Both the position numbers and the translations under genes were made by a program. The notes under the pieces were generated by a model, which saw nothing but the letters and a program-made list of their open reading frames with translations, had not been told where the DNA came from and did not search any database. Shown here piece by piece: positions 1 through 8,826 of a stretch of 64,000 bases of DNA. The first letter of the stretch is position 1, and every line of letters starts with the position of its first letter. The stretch lies in assembly GCF_000470655.1 (NCBI RefSeq), contig NC_021921.1:1674001-1738000 (forward strand), given 5' to 3'. This DNA comes from Halorhabdus tiamatea SARL4B. Lineage in GTDB: Archaea; Halobacteriota; Halobacteria; Halobacteriales; Haloarculaceae.

Positions 1-463
1 TCGGCCCCGTCTCGATCCGGAGCAACTCACCAGCCAGATCGTCGATCGTCTCTCGACCGTAGCCGGCGAGTGGCGCGACGTACTGGACGCCGTGGCGATC
101 TTCGAGACTCTGGGCAACGGATCGCGACACCGTCGGCGCGCGGTCGTCCCGCCGGGTCCCGTCGCCGACGGCGTCGAACCCGGCCTCGGCGACCGCCTCC
201 AGCGTGGCCTCGTGGACTTCCTGGATACCGTTTCGAGGATAGCCATCGTGGACCATCCGCTCGACCGCGGTCTCGACGACGGCGCGGTCGAGTTCGATCG
301 TCTCGTGAGCGAATCCGATTCTCTCAGCGGCCGCGCGGGCGTTCTCGGCGGCGTCGGTCACGCCGAACGTGGCCGTCACGAGCGTGACATCAAAGAAGGG
401 GTCGGCGAGCAACGCCGCGAGCGCGGAGTCCTTCCCGCCGCTGAACGAGAGGCCGAGTTCCAT
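1..463 (-). CDS. PP-loop ATPase family protein (3' part off the window)
   Basis: The first 154 codons are visible and the rest lies beyond position 1. The protein opens with MELGLSFSGGKDSALAALL, the SGGKDS pyrophosphate loop that binds ATP in N-type ATPases related to asparagine synthase and tRNA-thiolation enzymes. This suggests adenylation of a substrate; which substrate cannot be read here. Its ATG (461-463) directly abuts the stop codon of the PDCD5 gene (464-466), so the two are very probably translated from one message. Similar short haloarchaeal proteins are usually annotated only as DUF7411 or 'alpha hydrolase'. Family call firm, function open. Confidence 0.8.
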   Translation of the reverse strand, partial: MELGLSFSGGKDSALAALLADPFFDVTLVTATFGVTDAAENARAAAERIGFAHETIELDRAVVETAVERMVHDGYPRNGIQEVHEATLEAVAEAGFDAVGDGTRRDDRAPTVSRSVAQSLEDRHGVQYVAPLAGYGRETIDDLAGELLRIETGP

Positions 464-814
464 CTACCGGCGTTTGATGTTGAAGCTCTTGGAGTCGGGC
501 GTCAGCTCCCGGAGGAGTTCTTCCATCTTCTCGTCGTCGATCTTTCCCTGGATCCGCCCACTCTGGGCGATGGCGACGAGTTGACTCTCGACCTGCTCGG
601 CGACGTCCGGTTTCGACATCTTGAGCGTGTTGAGTCGCTTGCGAGCGTCGTCGGTCAGGTGCTGACGGAGGACGGCCTTCTTCTGGGCGTCGGCACGCTG
701 CTGGGCGGCCTCGCGGGGGTTACCGCCTCCCTCTTCGCCGGCTTGCTCGCGGAGCTGCTCCATTTTCTTCTCGCGGAGCTGTTCGAGTTCGTCGTCGGAT
801 GGCTCGCCACTCAT
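464..814 (-). CDS. DNA-binding protein, PDCD5/TFAR19 family
   Basis: A 116-residue protein, normal for archaeal PDCD5 homologues. The N-terminal third is a charged helix rich in E, K and R ([16 protein letters not shown]). The core (roughly residues 45-105) carries the family pattern with [19 protein letters not shown] and [20 protein letters not shown]-like segments. Family members are small three-helix-bundle nucleic-acid-binding proteins whose archaeal role is not settled. It sits 82 bp downstream of the S19e ribosomal protein gene on the same strand, an arrangement conserved in archaea, and is immediately followed by the PP-loop gene. Confidence 0.93.
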   Translation of the reverse strand: MSGEPSDDELEQLREKKMEQLREQAGEEGGGNPREAAQQRADAQKKAVLRQHLTDDARKRLNTLKMSKPDVAEQVESQLVAIAQSGRIQGKIDDEKMEELLRELTPDSKSFNIKRR

Positions 815-896
815 GGTTGTGGGTTGTTGTCGAGTCGGGGGGAAAACGATTTCGCTACTCGGCGGCTTGCGTGGTCACCACACCGGCAGTGCCGAC

Positions 897-1358
897 TTAC
901 GCGTAGCGTTCGAGTTCCGGTCGGTCGAGGTCTTCGAGGACGTCCTCGGCCGTCGAGTCGAGCAAGGCCTGGCCCTCGGCGGTGATGCGTCGGCCCTCGC
1001 CCTCGGCGGTCGAGACGTAGCCGGCCTCCTCGAGTTGCTGGAGCGCCGTCCGGATGATGTTGCGGCTCCCGTCGGACTGGTGTTTCGGGCGGACCTGATA
1101 GCGGTTGGTCCCCTGCTTGGTCCCGCCGTAGGCGGTCGCGAGCGCCCCGACGCCGACCGGGCTGTCGACGGCGACCTTCCGGAGGAGACTCGCGGCGCGA
1201 GTCTCCCAGAAGTCCGCCTGTTCGGGGGCGAGTTCGCGTCCGGTTCCGGTCGTGGTGAAAGTGAGCCACTCCGGCGCTTCGATCGCACTGTCCTCCGCGA
1301 GTTGCTCGGCCACGGCCTCGATGAGGTCCTCGGCCGGAACGTCGTAGAGCGTCGTCAT
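897..1358 (-). CDS. rps19e: 30S ribosomal protein S19e
   Basis: A 153-residue protein starting MTTLYDVPAEDLIEAVAEQL, matching archaeal S19e (small-subunit head protein, eukaryotic-type, winged-helix fold). Diagnostic stretches are WLTFTTTGTGRELAPEQ, the RAASLLRKV helix and VGVGALATAYGG near the middle. An open frame extends 32 codons further upstream. The start at 1358 is chosen because a TATA-like CTTAAATG lies about 29 bp upstream (around 1383-1390), placing the transcript start almost at this ATG, and because family members begin here. Likely co-transcribed with PDCD5. Confidence 0.96.
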   Translation of the reverse strand: MTTLYDVPAEDLIEAVAEQLAEDSAIEAPEWLTFTTTGTGRELAPEQADFWETRAASLLRKVAVDSPVGVGALATAYGGTKQGTNRYQVRPKHQSDGSRNIIRTALQQLEEAGYVSTAEGEGRRITAEGQALLDSTAEDVLEDLDRPELERYA

Positions 1359-1450
1359 TGACGTATCCTTCCCCGTGACGTCATTTAAGCGCATCGTTGT
1401 CCGGAAGGGCGTCTGGGCCGCGTTCACATGCGCACTCGGACGTGCAGCGG

Positions 1451-2476
1451 TCACGAGGACCGATAGCGTTCACCCAGAATGGCTGCCGTACTGCCCCCGA
1501 TGAGGAGGGTGAGCCAGTACGTCGAGAGTCGGTAGATGACGACGCCAGCGCCGGCGACCGACGCCGAGAGCCCCGTCGTCGAGACGACCAGCGCGATGAA
1601 GGCGGCCTCGATCCCGCCGAGCCCGCCAGGCAGGGGCGTAATCGCCGCGATCGAGGCGACCGGGACCACGACGAGCGTCGCGACGAACGGGACGACGTGA
1701 CCGAGCGAGAAAAGCGACAGCCACAGCGCCGTCGACAGCGACAACCACCCCGCCGTCGAGTACAGCGAGGCGACCAACAGCGTTCGACGACTCCCCGCGA
1801 CCCGGTCGATCGCCGTGAAAAAGCCCTCGATGCGGTCTTCGATGACGTTGCTGTCCGGCGGCTCGATGCGGGGAAGCACGAAACTGACGCGACGGATCAC
1901 CGGCGTCAGGAGGCCGACGACCACGCGTTCGATCTCGTAGCGATAGCGCCACCCGAGCAGTGCCGCACCCAGAAACGCTGCCGCAAGCAGCCCGACGGCA
2001 GCCGCCGCAAAATAGAGATTCTGATCCAGGTTGACCGACTCGACGGCGAAAGTCCCCAGCCCGATCGTCGCGAGTCCGATCGAGGGCACGAAGTGGAGCG
2101 TATCGACGCTCGCGATCGCGGCGAGACCGGTCTCGTACTCGCTGTCGGCAGCCTCCGAGACGAGCAACGCCGCGACAGGCTCACCGCCGGCCTGGCCGAA
2201 CGGCGTGATGGCGTTCGAAAAGACTGCCGAAGAGAACACCAGGATCGCCGTGTGGGCGGGGACCGGCGAGTCGAGGGCACCCAGAACCGTGTGCAGGGAC
2301 ATCCCCCAACAGGACAGCCAGACGAACGTCATCGTCACCACGGCGAGGACGATCGGCAGCCGAGCACGCGAGAGGTGGCCGAGCAGGGCGTCGATACCGA
2401 CGACCCAGAACAGCAACCCGAGCACGACGAGCGCGCCGGCGAACCCGGCGACGGTCGTCTTTCGATCGCCGTCCAT
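1451..2476 (-). CDS. UPF0104 / lysylphosphatidylglycerol-synthase-type transmembrane protein
   Basis: A 341-residue polytopic membrane protein with about eight hydrophobic segments, beginning MDGDRKTTVAGFAGALVVLGLL. It has hallmarks of the LPG_synthase_TM (UPF0104) family: SNAITPFGQAGGEPVAALL near residue 90 and AAITPLPGGLGGIEAAFIAL near residue 275. Bacterial relatives flip or modify lipids. The haloarchaeal relative AglD adds the final mannose in S-layer N-glycosylation, but AglD also has a glycosyltransferase domain that is absent here. The substrate is unknown. It is a single gene, convergent with nothing on its 3' side and divergent from thiL. Confidence 0.85.
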   Translation of the reverse strand: MDGDRKTTVAGFAGALVVLGLLFWVVGIDALLGHLSRARLPIVLAVVTMTFVWLSCWGMSLHTVLGALDSPVPAHTAILVFSSAVFSNAITPFGQAGGEPVAALLVSEAADSEYETGLAAIASVDTLHFVPSIGLATIGLGTFAVESVNLDQNLYFAAAAVGLLAAAFLGAALLGWRYRYEIERVVVGLLTPVIRRVSFVLPRIEPPDSNVIEDRIEGFFTAIDRVAGSRRTLLVASLYSTAGWLSLSTALWLSLFSLGHVVPFVATLVVVPVASIAAITPLPGGLGGIEAAFIALVVSTTGLSASVAGAGVVIYRLSTYWLTLLIGGSTAAILGERYRSS

Positions 2477-2608
2477 GCCTGGGACTCACGAGAGGGGTCG
2501 CTTTGAACCCACCGGAACCGGGTCAGGACCACTTCGACCGGACGTGCCAGCGACCCACCCGTCCCAGCCGATCGCCGGGCGTATTACGGCCGGGAGCGAA
2601 CCCGACCT

Positions 2609-3487
2609 ATGGACGAGCGGAGCGCACTGGGACTCATCGCCGACCGGCTCGAACCCGCGGGCGACGACGCGGCGATCGTCGACGGATTGGTCGTCACGAT
2701 CGACATGCTCCACGAGTCGACTGACTTCCCCGTCGGCACGACCCGATACACGGCCGGGTGGCGCGCCGTCGGGGCGTCGCTGTCGGACGTCGCCGCGATG
2801 GGGGCAGAGCCGACGGCGGCGGTCGCGGTCTACGGCGCGCCGACGTTCGACGGCGCGGAGATCACGGCGTTCGTCGACGGCGCGCGCGACGTCTGTGCGG
2901 CGGTCGACGGGGCCTACGTCGGCGGCGACTTAGACGAACACGAGGAGTTCACTGTCGCGACCGCCGCAGTCGGTCGGACGGACGATCCCGTGCTGCGCTC
3001 GGGTGCATCCCCCGGAGATATCGTCTGCGTGACCGGAACACTCGGCCGGAGTGCGGCCGCGCTCGGGCTGTTCGAGACCGGCGAGTACGAACGGGCAAAC
3101 GACCTCTTCCGGTTCGAGCCGCGGGTCGGTGCCGGGCGCGCACTCGCCCCGTACGCGAGCGCGATGATGGATTCGAGCGACGGGCTCGCGCGGTCGCTCC
3201 ACCAGCTCGCCGAAGCGAGCGACGTGGGCTTTGCCGTCGAGTCGCCGCTGCCGATCGACGAGGCGCTCGAAGAGGTCACCGCTCCCGAGGAACGCCAGGA
3301 AGTGGCTGTCTCCTTCGGTGAGGACTTCGAACTCGTGTGTACGATCCCACCCGAAAACCTCGACGCCGCGCGCGAAGCCTCGCCGACACGACTCACATCG
3401 ATCGGTCGAGTAACGGCCGACGGCGAAATCACGCTCGACGGGGAGCCACTCGCGGATCGAGGATTTACTCACGGCGAGTCGGCCTGA
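2609..3487 (+). CDS. thiL: thiamine-monophosphate kinase
   Basis: A 292-residue cytosolic enzyme that phosphorylates thiamine phosphate to thiamine diphosphate using ATP, the last step of vitamin B1 cofactor synthesis. It shows ThiL motifs in order: GDDAAIVDG (residues about 18-26), metal-binding DMLHESTDF (32-40), SLSDVAAMGAEPTA (about 63-76), YVGGDLDEHEEF (around residue 105), MMDSSDGLARSLHQLAE (about 188-204) and the C-terminal FGEDFEL. The start is set by family alignment (MDERSALGLIADRL). The last 20 bp separate it from a convergent sulfatase-like gene. Confidence 0.96.
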   Translation: MDERSALGLIADRLEPAGDDAAIVDGLVVTIDMLHESTDFPVGTTRYTAGWRAVGASLSDVAAMGAEPTAAVAVYGAPTFDGAEITAFVDGARDVCAAVDGAYVGGDLDEHEEFTVATAAVGRTDDPVLRSGASPGDIVCVTGTLGRSAAALGLFETGEYERANDLFRFEPRVGAGRALAPYASAMMDSSDGLARSLHQLAEASDVGFAVESPLPIDEALEEVTAPEERQEVAVSFGEDFELVCTIPPENLDAAREASPTRLTSIGRVTADGEITLDGEPLADRGFTHGESA

Positions 3488-3509
3488 GAAACGACCCAGG
3501 GTATCGCAC

Positions 3510-4433
3510 TCAGACGTAGCCCAGCGACTCCAAGCGCTCTTCGACGTCGCCGTCGTCTGTAGTCGCTGTTCGCGTCTCGCCGCCGTGAATCTCACGGCGC
3601 TCCTCGAAGGGGAGTTCGACCCAGGGGACGGCAGTGAGTTCTTCGTCGGCGATCCCGGGCGGGTGTCCGTAGATGTCGATCGGCAGCGCCGAGACGCGCT
3701 CGCCGAAGAGGTTGCCGTGGTCGCTGGTGACGACGGTCTTGCCCGTGAGTTCGCCGACGAGACGCTGTACTTCGGGGAGGGCGACCTGAAGATTCTCCTC
3801 GTAGGCGTCCCAGACCTGTGCTTCGTCGGCCACGCCGGCGTCGAGACGCTCCCAGGCGGAGGGGTAGGCCCGGTCTTCGCGGCCGTCGAGGAACGAGCCC
3901 TGCGCGGCGAGATCTTCGCCCGTCGAGCCGATGAAGGGGTAGTGGGGTTGCATGTAGTGGACGACGAGTCGTTTCTCGGGATAGGCCTCGGCGATCGCGA
4001 GTGCGCGGTCGGTCACCGTCTCGGGCAGGACCGTGTCAGTGGCGTCGTCCCAGCCGTCCGTCCAGACGTGTTCGACGTGGGCGAAGTCGCCGCCGTGGTT
4101 GGCCACCTGCGGGCTCGCGGTCACGTAGACGGTGTCGGGGTGATCGCCGGCGAAGTTCTTCGAGAGAAAGTCGCTGGTGTGACTCGCGTTCGAGTTGACG
4201 CGCTCGGCCGCCACGGGAAAGGGGTTGTTCGCTTCGAAGACGTCGTACCGGCAGGCGTCGAGGACGACGAGCGTGTCCCAATCGCGATCGGCGAAGGAGA
4301 TCGGCTCGTAGTCCTGGCGGACGAACGGCCTGACGAGCCGGGCCTTGAGTTCGCGTTTGAGGACGCTCGCCGTCGAGAACTCGCTGGGGAGCCACCGGCG
4401 GAACCCGGCGAGCGGTTCGGGGAGAGAGACCAC
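3510..4433 (-). CDS. sulfatase/alkaline-phosphatase-fold hydrolase
   Basis: A 307-residue protein. DWDTLVVLDACRYDVFE (about residues 51-67) carries the metal-binding Asp and likely nucleophile region. VVTSDHGNLFGE (about 234-245) is the second metal site typical of the alkaline phosphatase superfamily. No signal peptide or membrane span is evident, so it probably acts inside the cell. Haloarchaeal members are annotated as sulfatase-like hydrolase/transferase; some sit near cell-surface glycan genes, but this one has none beside it. Substrate unknown. Confidence 0.8.
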   Translation of the reverse strand: MVSLPEPLAGFRRWLPSEFSTASVLKRELKARLVRPFVRQDYEPISFADRDWDTLVVLDACRYDVFEANNPFPVAAERVNSNASHTSDFLSKNFAGDHPDTVYVTASPQVANHGGDFAHVEHVWTDGWDDATDTVLPETVTDRALAIAEAYPEKRLVVHYMQPHYPFIGSTGEDLAAQGSFLDGREDRAYPSAWERLDAGVADEAQVWDAYEENLQVALPEVQRLVGELTGKTVVTSDHGNLFGERVSALPIDIYGHPPGIADEELTAVPWVELPFEERREIHGGETRTATTDDGDVEERLESLGYV

Positions 4434-4519
4434 GGGTATCGGGAGAATCTACCGCATGCCGAGGAAAAAGCGTATCGCGTTCGAGCCAGGATCGGGGAGA
4501 GCCCCACGCAATCGGCCAC

Positions 4520-5659
4520 TCACGCCATCACGATCTCGATCGGGACCGGCATGAAACACAGCGCACCGGCCAGGAAGGTGAGCCCGGCGAGCGCGAGACG
4601 CTTGTTGCCGATCGAGCCTTCCCGGAGCGGTGTCGCCGAGCCGGCCCGGACCATCACCAGCGCGATCACGCCCCAGATCCCCCAGAGGATCGTCGACTGG
4701 GTGTACTCCGTCAGGAAGTACAGCCCGCCCGCCATCGCGAAGAGGACGCCGGGGACCGCCGCGGCGACCGTCTCCTGGCGTCGCCCAAGCGCGGCCCGGA
4801 GGATGTGCCCGCCGTCGAGTTGGCCGACCGGGATCAGGTTGAGGAAGGTCACGAACATGCCGACCCATCCGCCGAAGACGACCGGGTTGACGGCTTTCGT
4901 CGGGTCGTCGTACGTGAGCGGTTGGCCGACCAGCTCGGCGAGCAGCGTGAGCAGGGGCGGGTCGTTGAACTGGATCGACGCGGCCCCCTCTGCCGGTTGG
5001 GCGGCCGCGGCTGGGACCGAAATGGGATCGAGATGGAGTCCGACCACCGTCACGACGATCGTCGCGGCGAGGCCGGCCAACGGGCCGGCGACACCGATGT
5101 CGAAGAGGGCTTTTCGGGACGGGATCTGCCCACGCATCCGGATGATCGCACCCATCGTCCCGATCGGCGGTGGAACGGGGATGAAGTACGGAAGGCTCGC
5201 GTCGACACCGTGGTAGCGACTCAACACGTAGTGACCGAGTTCGTGCGTGGCGAGGACGCCGAGCACGGCGGCGGTGAACGGCCAGGCTTCGAGGAGGTTC
5301 AGGGGATCGCCGGCGAGGTCGATGTGATACCACCACGTGCCCGCGTATAGCGTCGTGGCGACCGTGAGGACGAACATCACGAGGTTGCCCCACGGGATTC
5401 CGTCGATTCCGACCGACTCCGGTTGGGCGACCAGTGCGTAGGGCGCGGGGCCGCCGTCGCCGTGACGCCGCGTTACCTCGACGTCGTACCCTCGCTGGGC
5501 GAACAGGGGCGTGACCTCCTTCGAGAGGGTGCCCGGCGGGATCAGTGGCTCGCCGACGAATTGGATCTCTTCACCGTCGCGTTCGACGCGATAGACGTGA
5601 AAGACCGACGAAAGCGCTCCGACGCCGGGAGGATCGCTCGACAGCTCCTCGGGTGACAT
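4520..5659 (-). CDS. site-2-type intramembrane metalloprotease (M50)
   Basis: A 379-residue membrane protein. After a soluble N-terminal domain of about 125 residues it has several membrane segments. The zinc motif THELGHYVLSRYHG is near residue 160. The second M50 motif NLIPVGQLDGGHILRAALG is near residue 285, with the third zinc ligand in LDGG. The PYFIPVPPPIGTMGAIIRMRG loop is typical of plant EGY-like and archaeal S2P homologues. Such proteases cleave membrane-bound substrates; no substrate is suggested by the neighbours. It is one of two M50 proteins in this window (see 8827-10587) and has no PDZ domains. Confidence 0.92.
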   Translation of the reverse strand: MSPEELSSDPPGVGALSSVFHVYRVERDGEEIQFVGEPLIPPGTLSKEVTPLFAQRGYDVEVTRRHGDGGPAPYALVAQPESVGIDGIPWGNLVMFVLTVATTLYAGTWWYHIDLAGDPLNLLEAWPFTAAVLGVLATHELGHYVLSRYHGVDASLPYFIPVPPPIGTMGAIIRMRGQIPSRKALFDIGVAGPLAGLAATIVVTVVGLHLDPISVPAAAAQPAEGAASIQFNDPPLLTLLAELVGQPLTYDDPTKAVNPVVFGGWVGMFVTFLNLIPVGQLDGGHILRAALGRRQETVAAAVPGVLFAMAGGLYFLTEYTQSTILWGIWGVIALVMVRAGSATPLREGSIGNKRLALAGLTFLAGALCFMPVPIEIVMA

Positions 5660-5747
5660 CTACGCGTCTCTGAAGGGTTGGCGACGTAAAACACCGACGC
5701 CCGCGGGCAGGGGACCAGGTGATCGCGGGTGTGAAGCGATCTCCGCG

Positions 5748-6005
5748 TCAGGCGGGCTCGACGCGCCAGGTGGTCGCGCTCGTATACGACCACTTCTCGA
5801 CGTCGAGATCGGGGGCCGAATCGCTGAGTTTGACCATGATCGCGCCGATCTCCTTCGGCGAGAGGCCGACCTCGTCGGCGATGAACTTGCTCTTGAAGTA
5901 CATCTCACCGTCGTCGGCTTTGCGCTTCAAGAACGCGCGTAGCCGCTGTTCCTTGCTGGCAGTCGACTCCTCGCGTTCCGGGGAGGGCGTTGCTTTGGTG
6001 CTCAT
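5748..6005 (-). CDS. DUF7123 family protein
   Basis: An 85-residue soluble protein. The conserved core is KEQRLRAFLKRKADDGEMY followed by FKSKFIADEVGLSPKEIGAIM, which reads like a winged-helix DNA-binding unit, then a tail ending SYTSATTWRVEPA. Function unknown; the helical core suggests a small regulator. Alternative starts exist at 6023 and 6044. The chosen ATG lies about 14 nt inside the transcript predicted from the TATA box CCTTATATG at 6042-6050, whereas 6023 would lie just upstream of the expected start site. Confidence 0.8.
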   Translation of the reverse strand: MSTKATPSPEREESTASKEQRLRAFLKRKADDGEMYFKSKFIADEVGLSPKEIGAIMVKLSDSAPDLDVEKWSYTSATTWRVEPA

Positions 6006-6040
6006 GTGAACCACTTCGCTCATCTCTATCCCCTGGAGGG

Positions 6041-6050
6041 GCATATAAGG
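6041..6050 (-). promoter_or_regulatory. TATA box for the DUF7123 gene
   Basis: Read on the minus strand, CCTTATATGC is a good haloarchaeal box A. Its centre is about 40 bp upstream of the preferred ATG at 6005, predicting a transcript with a very short leader. Confidence 0.5.
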
Positions 6051-6059
6051 GAGCGAACA

Positions 6060-6295
6060 TTCGAGTCACTTCGTGCCGTTTCAGCCGTTTTGGGAGTTAA
6101 ATCCGATATTTCACGACGTTTTGAGAGGGGCTGAAATATTTTATAAATAGATCTTAGAGATTATTTCTGAGTTCAGAAAAAGAATATAATAACCGGCGAG
6201 ACAGCCGCGAGTCGCCGTCCCAGACCGGAGTGAGTGCGTCAGACGCGGCCGATCGTCGGTCGCGCGACGAGACGCACGGAACGCGCTTGACAACC
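6060..6295. other. AT-rich intergenic region
   Basis: No gene is seen. Positions about 6100-6190 form a strikingly AT-rich patch (runs such as AATATTTTATAAATAGATC) in an otherwise GC-rich neighbourhood. The pyrH promoter is separate: CCCTTAAGAG at 6293-6302 sits the right distance from the pyrH ATG for a leaderless transcript. The purpose of the AT-rich patch is not clear. Confidence 0.5.
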
Positions 6296-6326
6296 CTTAA
6301 GAGCCAATCGGGGTTACGCCGACCCA

Positions 6327-7019
6327 ATGAAAGTCGTCGTCTCTATCGGCGGAAGCGTGCTCGCGCCGGATCTGGACGCGGATCGCGTCGCTGGCTACGC
6401 CGACGCACTTGCGGACCTCGAGGCAGCCGGCCACGAGGTCGGCGTCGTCACCGGTGGTGGAACCGTCGCCCGGGAGTACATCGAGGCAGCCCGGGCACTC
6501 GACGCCAACGAGATGGAACTCGACCACATGGGGATCGCGGTGACGCGGTTGAACGCCCGACTCCTGATCGCAGCGCTCGGCGAACTCGCCGCGCCCGAGC
6601 CCTCGGAAACCTACGAGGAAGGCCGAGAAGCACTCAGACGCGGCGATGTCCCAGTCCTGGGCGGGACCGTCGCCGGCCAGACGACCGACGCCGTCAGCGC
6701 CGCCTTCGCCGAGTACGTCAACGCGGACCTGCTGGTGTACGCCACGAGCGTCCCGGGCGTCTTCGACGCCGACCCAGACGTCGACGCCGACGCGAGCAAA
6801 TTCGAGACGCTCTCCGTGGGCGAACTCGTCGACGTGATCGCCGGCATCGAGATGAACGCCGGGTCCAACGCGCCGGTCGACCTGCTCGCGGCGAAACTCA
6901 TCGAACGCTCGGGCATCCGGGCGATCGTCCTCGACGGCAGCGATCCACAGCGAGTCCGCGATGCGGTCGAAGACGACGTCCACGACGGGACCGAGATCGT
7001 CCCGAACGGGCAGGCGTGA
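6327..7019 (+). CDS. pyrH: UMP kinase (archaeal type)
   Basis: A 230-residue amino-acid-kinase-fold enzyme converting UMP plus ATP to UDP in pyrimidine nucleotide synthesis. It begins MKVVVSIGGSVLAPDLD (phosphate-binding GGS loop), has VVTGGGTVAREYIEAAR near residue 50, PVLGGTVAGQTTDAVSA near 110 and the YATSVPGVFDADP segment near 145, all typical of archaeal PyrH. The start is supported by a TATA box at 6293-6302, about 26 bp upstream, implying a leaderless message. lysS follows 54 bp downstream on the same strand. Confidence 0.96.
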   Translation: MKVVVSIGGSVLAPDLDADRVAGYADALADLEAAGHEVGVVTGGGTVAREYIEAARALDANEMELDHMGIAVTRLNARLLIAALGELAAPEPSETYEEGREALRRGDVPVLGGTVAGQTTDAVSAAFAEYVNADLLVYATSVPGVFDADPDVDADASKFETLSVGELVDVIAGIEMNAGSNAPVDLLAAKLIERSGIRAIVLDGSDPQRVRDAVEDDVHDGTEIVPNGQA

Positions 7020-7073
7020 GGCGTATACGATGAGATACATCATATACACCCCGAACGTAGCGGTGACCCGGAG

Positions 7074-8714
7074 ATGACCGACGACAATCCATACGCCACG
7101 ATCGAGGACGGAACGGCGACGTTCTGGGCCGACGCCGTCGCCGACGCGATCGAGGCGCGCGACCCCGACGACCCGATCGTGATCAAGGGCGGCGTCTCGC
7201 CCTCTGGCGTGCCCCACATCGGTCATCTGAACGAGATCGTCCGTGGGTACGTCGTCGCCGAAGTGCTTCGCGAGCGCGGCCACGAGGTCCGGCAGGTGTT
7301 CACCAGCGACGACACGGACCGCCTCCGGAAGATCCCCCGACGGCTCGCCGATCTGGAGTGGAACGTCGTCGGGCTTGGTGAGGTCGACGCCGGAGCGCTC
7401 GGCCGGAACCTGGGCAAGCCATACACGTCGGTTCCCGATCCCTTCGGATGCTGTGACTCGTATGGCGCGCACTTCACGACCCTGCTGGCGGAAAGTGCGG
7501 AGCTACTCGACGTCCCGATCGAGGTCGTCTCGAACACCGAGCGCTACGCCGAGGGCGACTTCGAGGACCTGACGCGCCACGTGCTGGCAAACCAGGAGCG
7601 CGCACGCGAGGTTCTCGGCGAGTACCAGGCGAGCGTCGACGACGACTACGTCCCCTTCCAGGTCGAATGTGCGTCCTGTGGCATCCTGACCGACGGGATC
7701 ACCGACGTCGATCCGGCCGACGGCACCGTTACCTACGAGTGTCGGGACGTCAATGTGGGCGAGGAGACCATCGAAGGGTGTGGCCACGAGGGCGAGGTGA
7801 GCCTCCGCGAAGGGAAGCTTCCCTGGCGCTTCGAGTGGCCGGCACAGTGGGCGGTTCTGGGCGTGGACTTCGAGCCCTTCGGCAAGGACCACGCCGAAGG
7901 ATCCTGGCCCTCCGGCGTCGACGTCGCCCGAAACGTCTTCGAGGTCGAGCCCCCGGTGCCGATGGTCTACGAGTGGTTCACCCTCGACGGCGAGGCGCTG
8001 TCCTCGTCGTCGGGCAACATCGTCACCGCCGCCGAAGTGCTGGAGCTCGTTGATCCGGCCGTGCTCAGGTATTTCTTCACCAAGGACCCGCGCAAACAGC
8101 GGGACTTCTCCATCGCCCACCTCGACCAGCTCGTCGAGGAGTTCGACCGGCTCGAAGCCGTCTACTTCGGCAGGGAAGACGCCGACGAGCAAGAGCGCGA
8201 ACGCGCCGAGCGCGTCTACCCGATCGCGGTCGACGAACCGCGCGAGGAGCGGATTCGCATCCCCTACACGTTCGCCGCAGTGCTCGGGATGACCGACGAC
8301 CCCGATCTCCGCGAGGAGATCGCCCGCCGCGAGGGCCACATCCCCGATGACGCCCCGGAGTGGGCGGTCGAGGAGGCGCTCGGGCGGGTCGATCGCGCCC
8401 GCGCGTGGGCGCGACGGACGGACAACGCGTTCAACTACGACCTCAAACGCGAGGAGTTGCCGGACGTGGACTTCGACACCGGAACGGGGGCCGCCCTCGA
8501 CGACCTCGCGGAGTTCGTCGCAGCCGGCAACGACGGCGAGGCGATCCAGGCAAAGATCTACGAACTCGCCGACGAATACGACCTCGAAGTGAGTGAGTTT
8601 TTCGCGGCTGGCTATCGATTGCTGTTCGGGCTCGAGGAAGGACCCAAGCTCGGGCCGTTCCTGGCGAAACTCGATCAGGCGTTCGTCGTGGATCGGCTGC
8701 GACGCGACCGATAA
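7074..8714 (+). CDS. lysS: lysyl-tRNA synthetase, class I
   Basis: A 546-residue class I LysRS, the archaeal form unrelated to the class II bacterial enzyme; it charges tRNA-Lys (a tRNA-Lys gene lies at 32060). The HIGH signature appears as SPSGVPHIGHLNEIVRGY (about residues 42-59) and the KMSKS equivalent as ALSSSSGNIVTA (about 309-320). A Cys-containing insertion (VECASCGILTD, then YECRDVNVG and GCGHEG, about 197-243) is consistent with the family zinc site. The start MTDDNPYATIEDGT agrees with halophile homologues. Confidence 0.97.
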   Translation: MTDDNPYATIEDGTATFWADAVADAIEARDPDDPIVIKGGVSPSGVPHIGHLNEIVRGYVVAEVLRERGHEVRQVFTSDDTDRLRKIPRRLADLEWNVVGLGEVDAGALGRNLGKPYTSVPDPFGCCDSYGAHFTTLLAESAELLDVPIEVVSNTERYAEGDFEDLTRHVLANQERAREVLGEYQASVDDDYVPFQVECASCGILTDGITDVDPADGTVTYECRDVNVGEETIEGCGHEGEVSLREGKLPWRFEWPAQWAVLGVDFEPFGKDHAEGSWPSGVDVARNVFEVEPPVPMVYEWFTLDGEALSSSSGNIVTAAEVLELVDPAVLRYFFTKDPRKQRDFSIAHLDQLVEEFDRLEAVYFGREDADEQERERAERVYPIAVDEPREERIRIPYTFAAVLGMTDDPDLREEIARREGHIPDDAPEWAVEEALGRVDRARAWARRTDNAFNYDLKREELPDVDFDTGTGAALDDLAEFVAAGNDGEAIQAKIYELADEYDLEVSEFFAAGYRLLFGLEEGPKLGPFLAKLDQAFVVDRLRRDR

Positions 8715-8826
8715 CGGTCGGTTAGACGTATCGTCACACGGGTCAGGTTCGTGTCGTCGCCGCCGGGTTGTGGAATGTGAATTCGTAACGCAATCCTCTT
8801 TGCGGGAGAGGGCATCCCCACACGTA

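Noticed and set aside
8593-8826. N-terminal extension of the M50 protease into lysS
   Set aside because: The extra 78 codons are Ser/Arg-rich and overlap lysS; the first membrane helix begins at ATG 8827.
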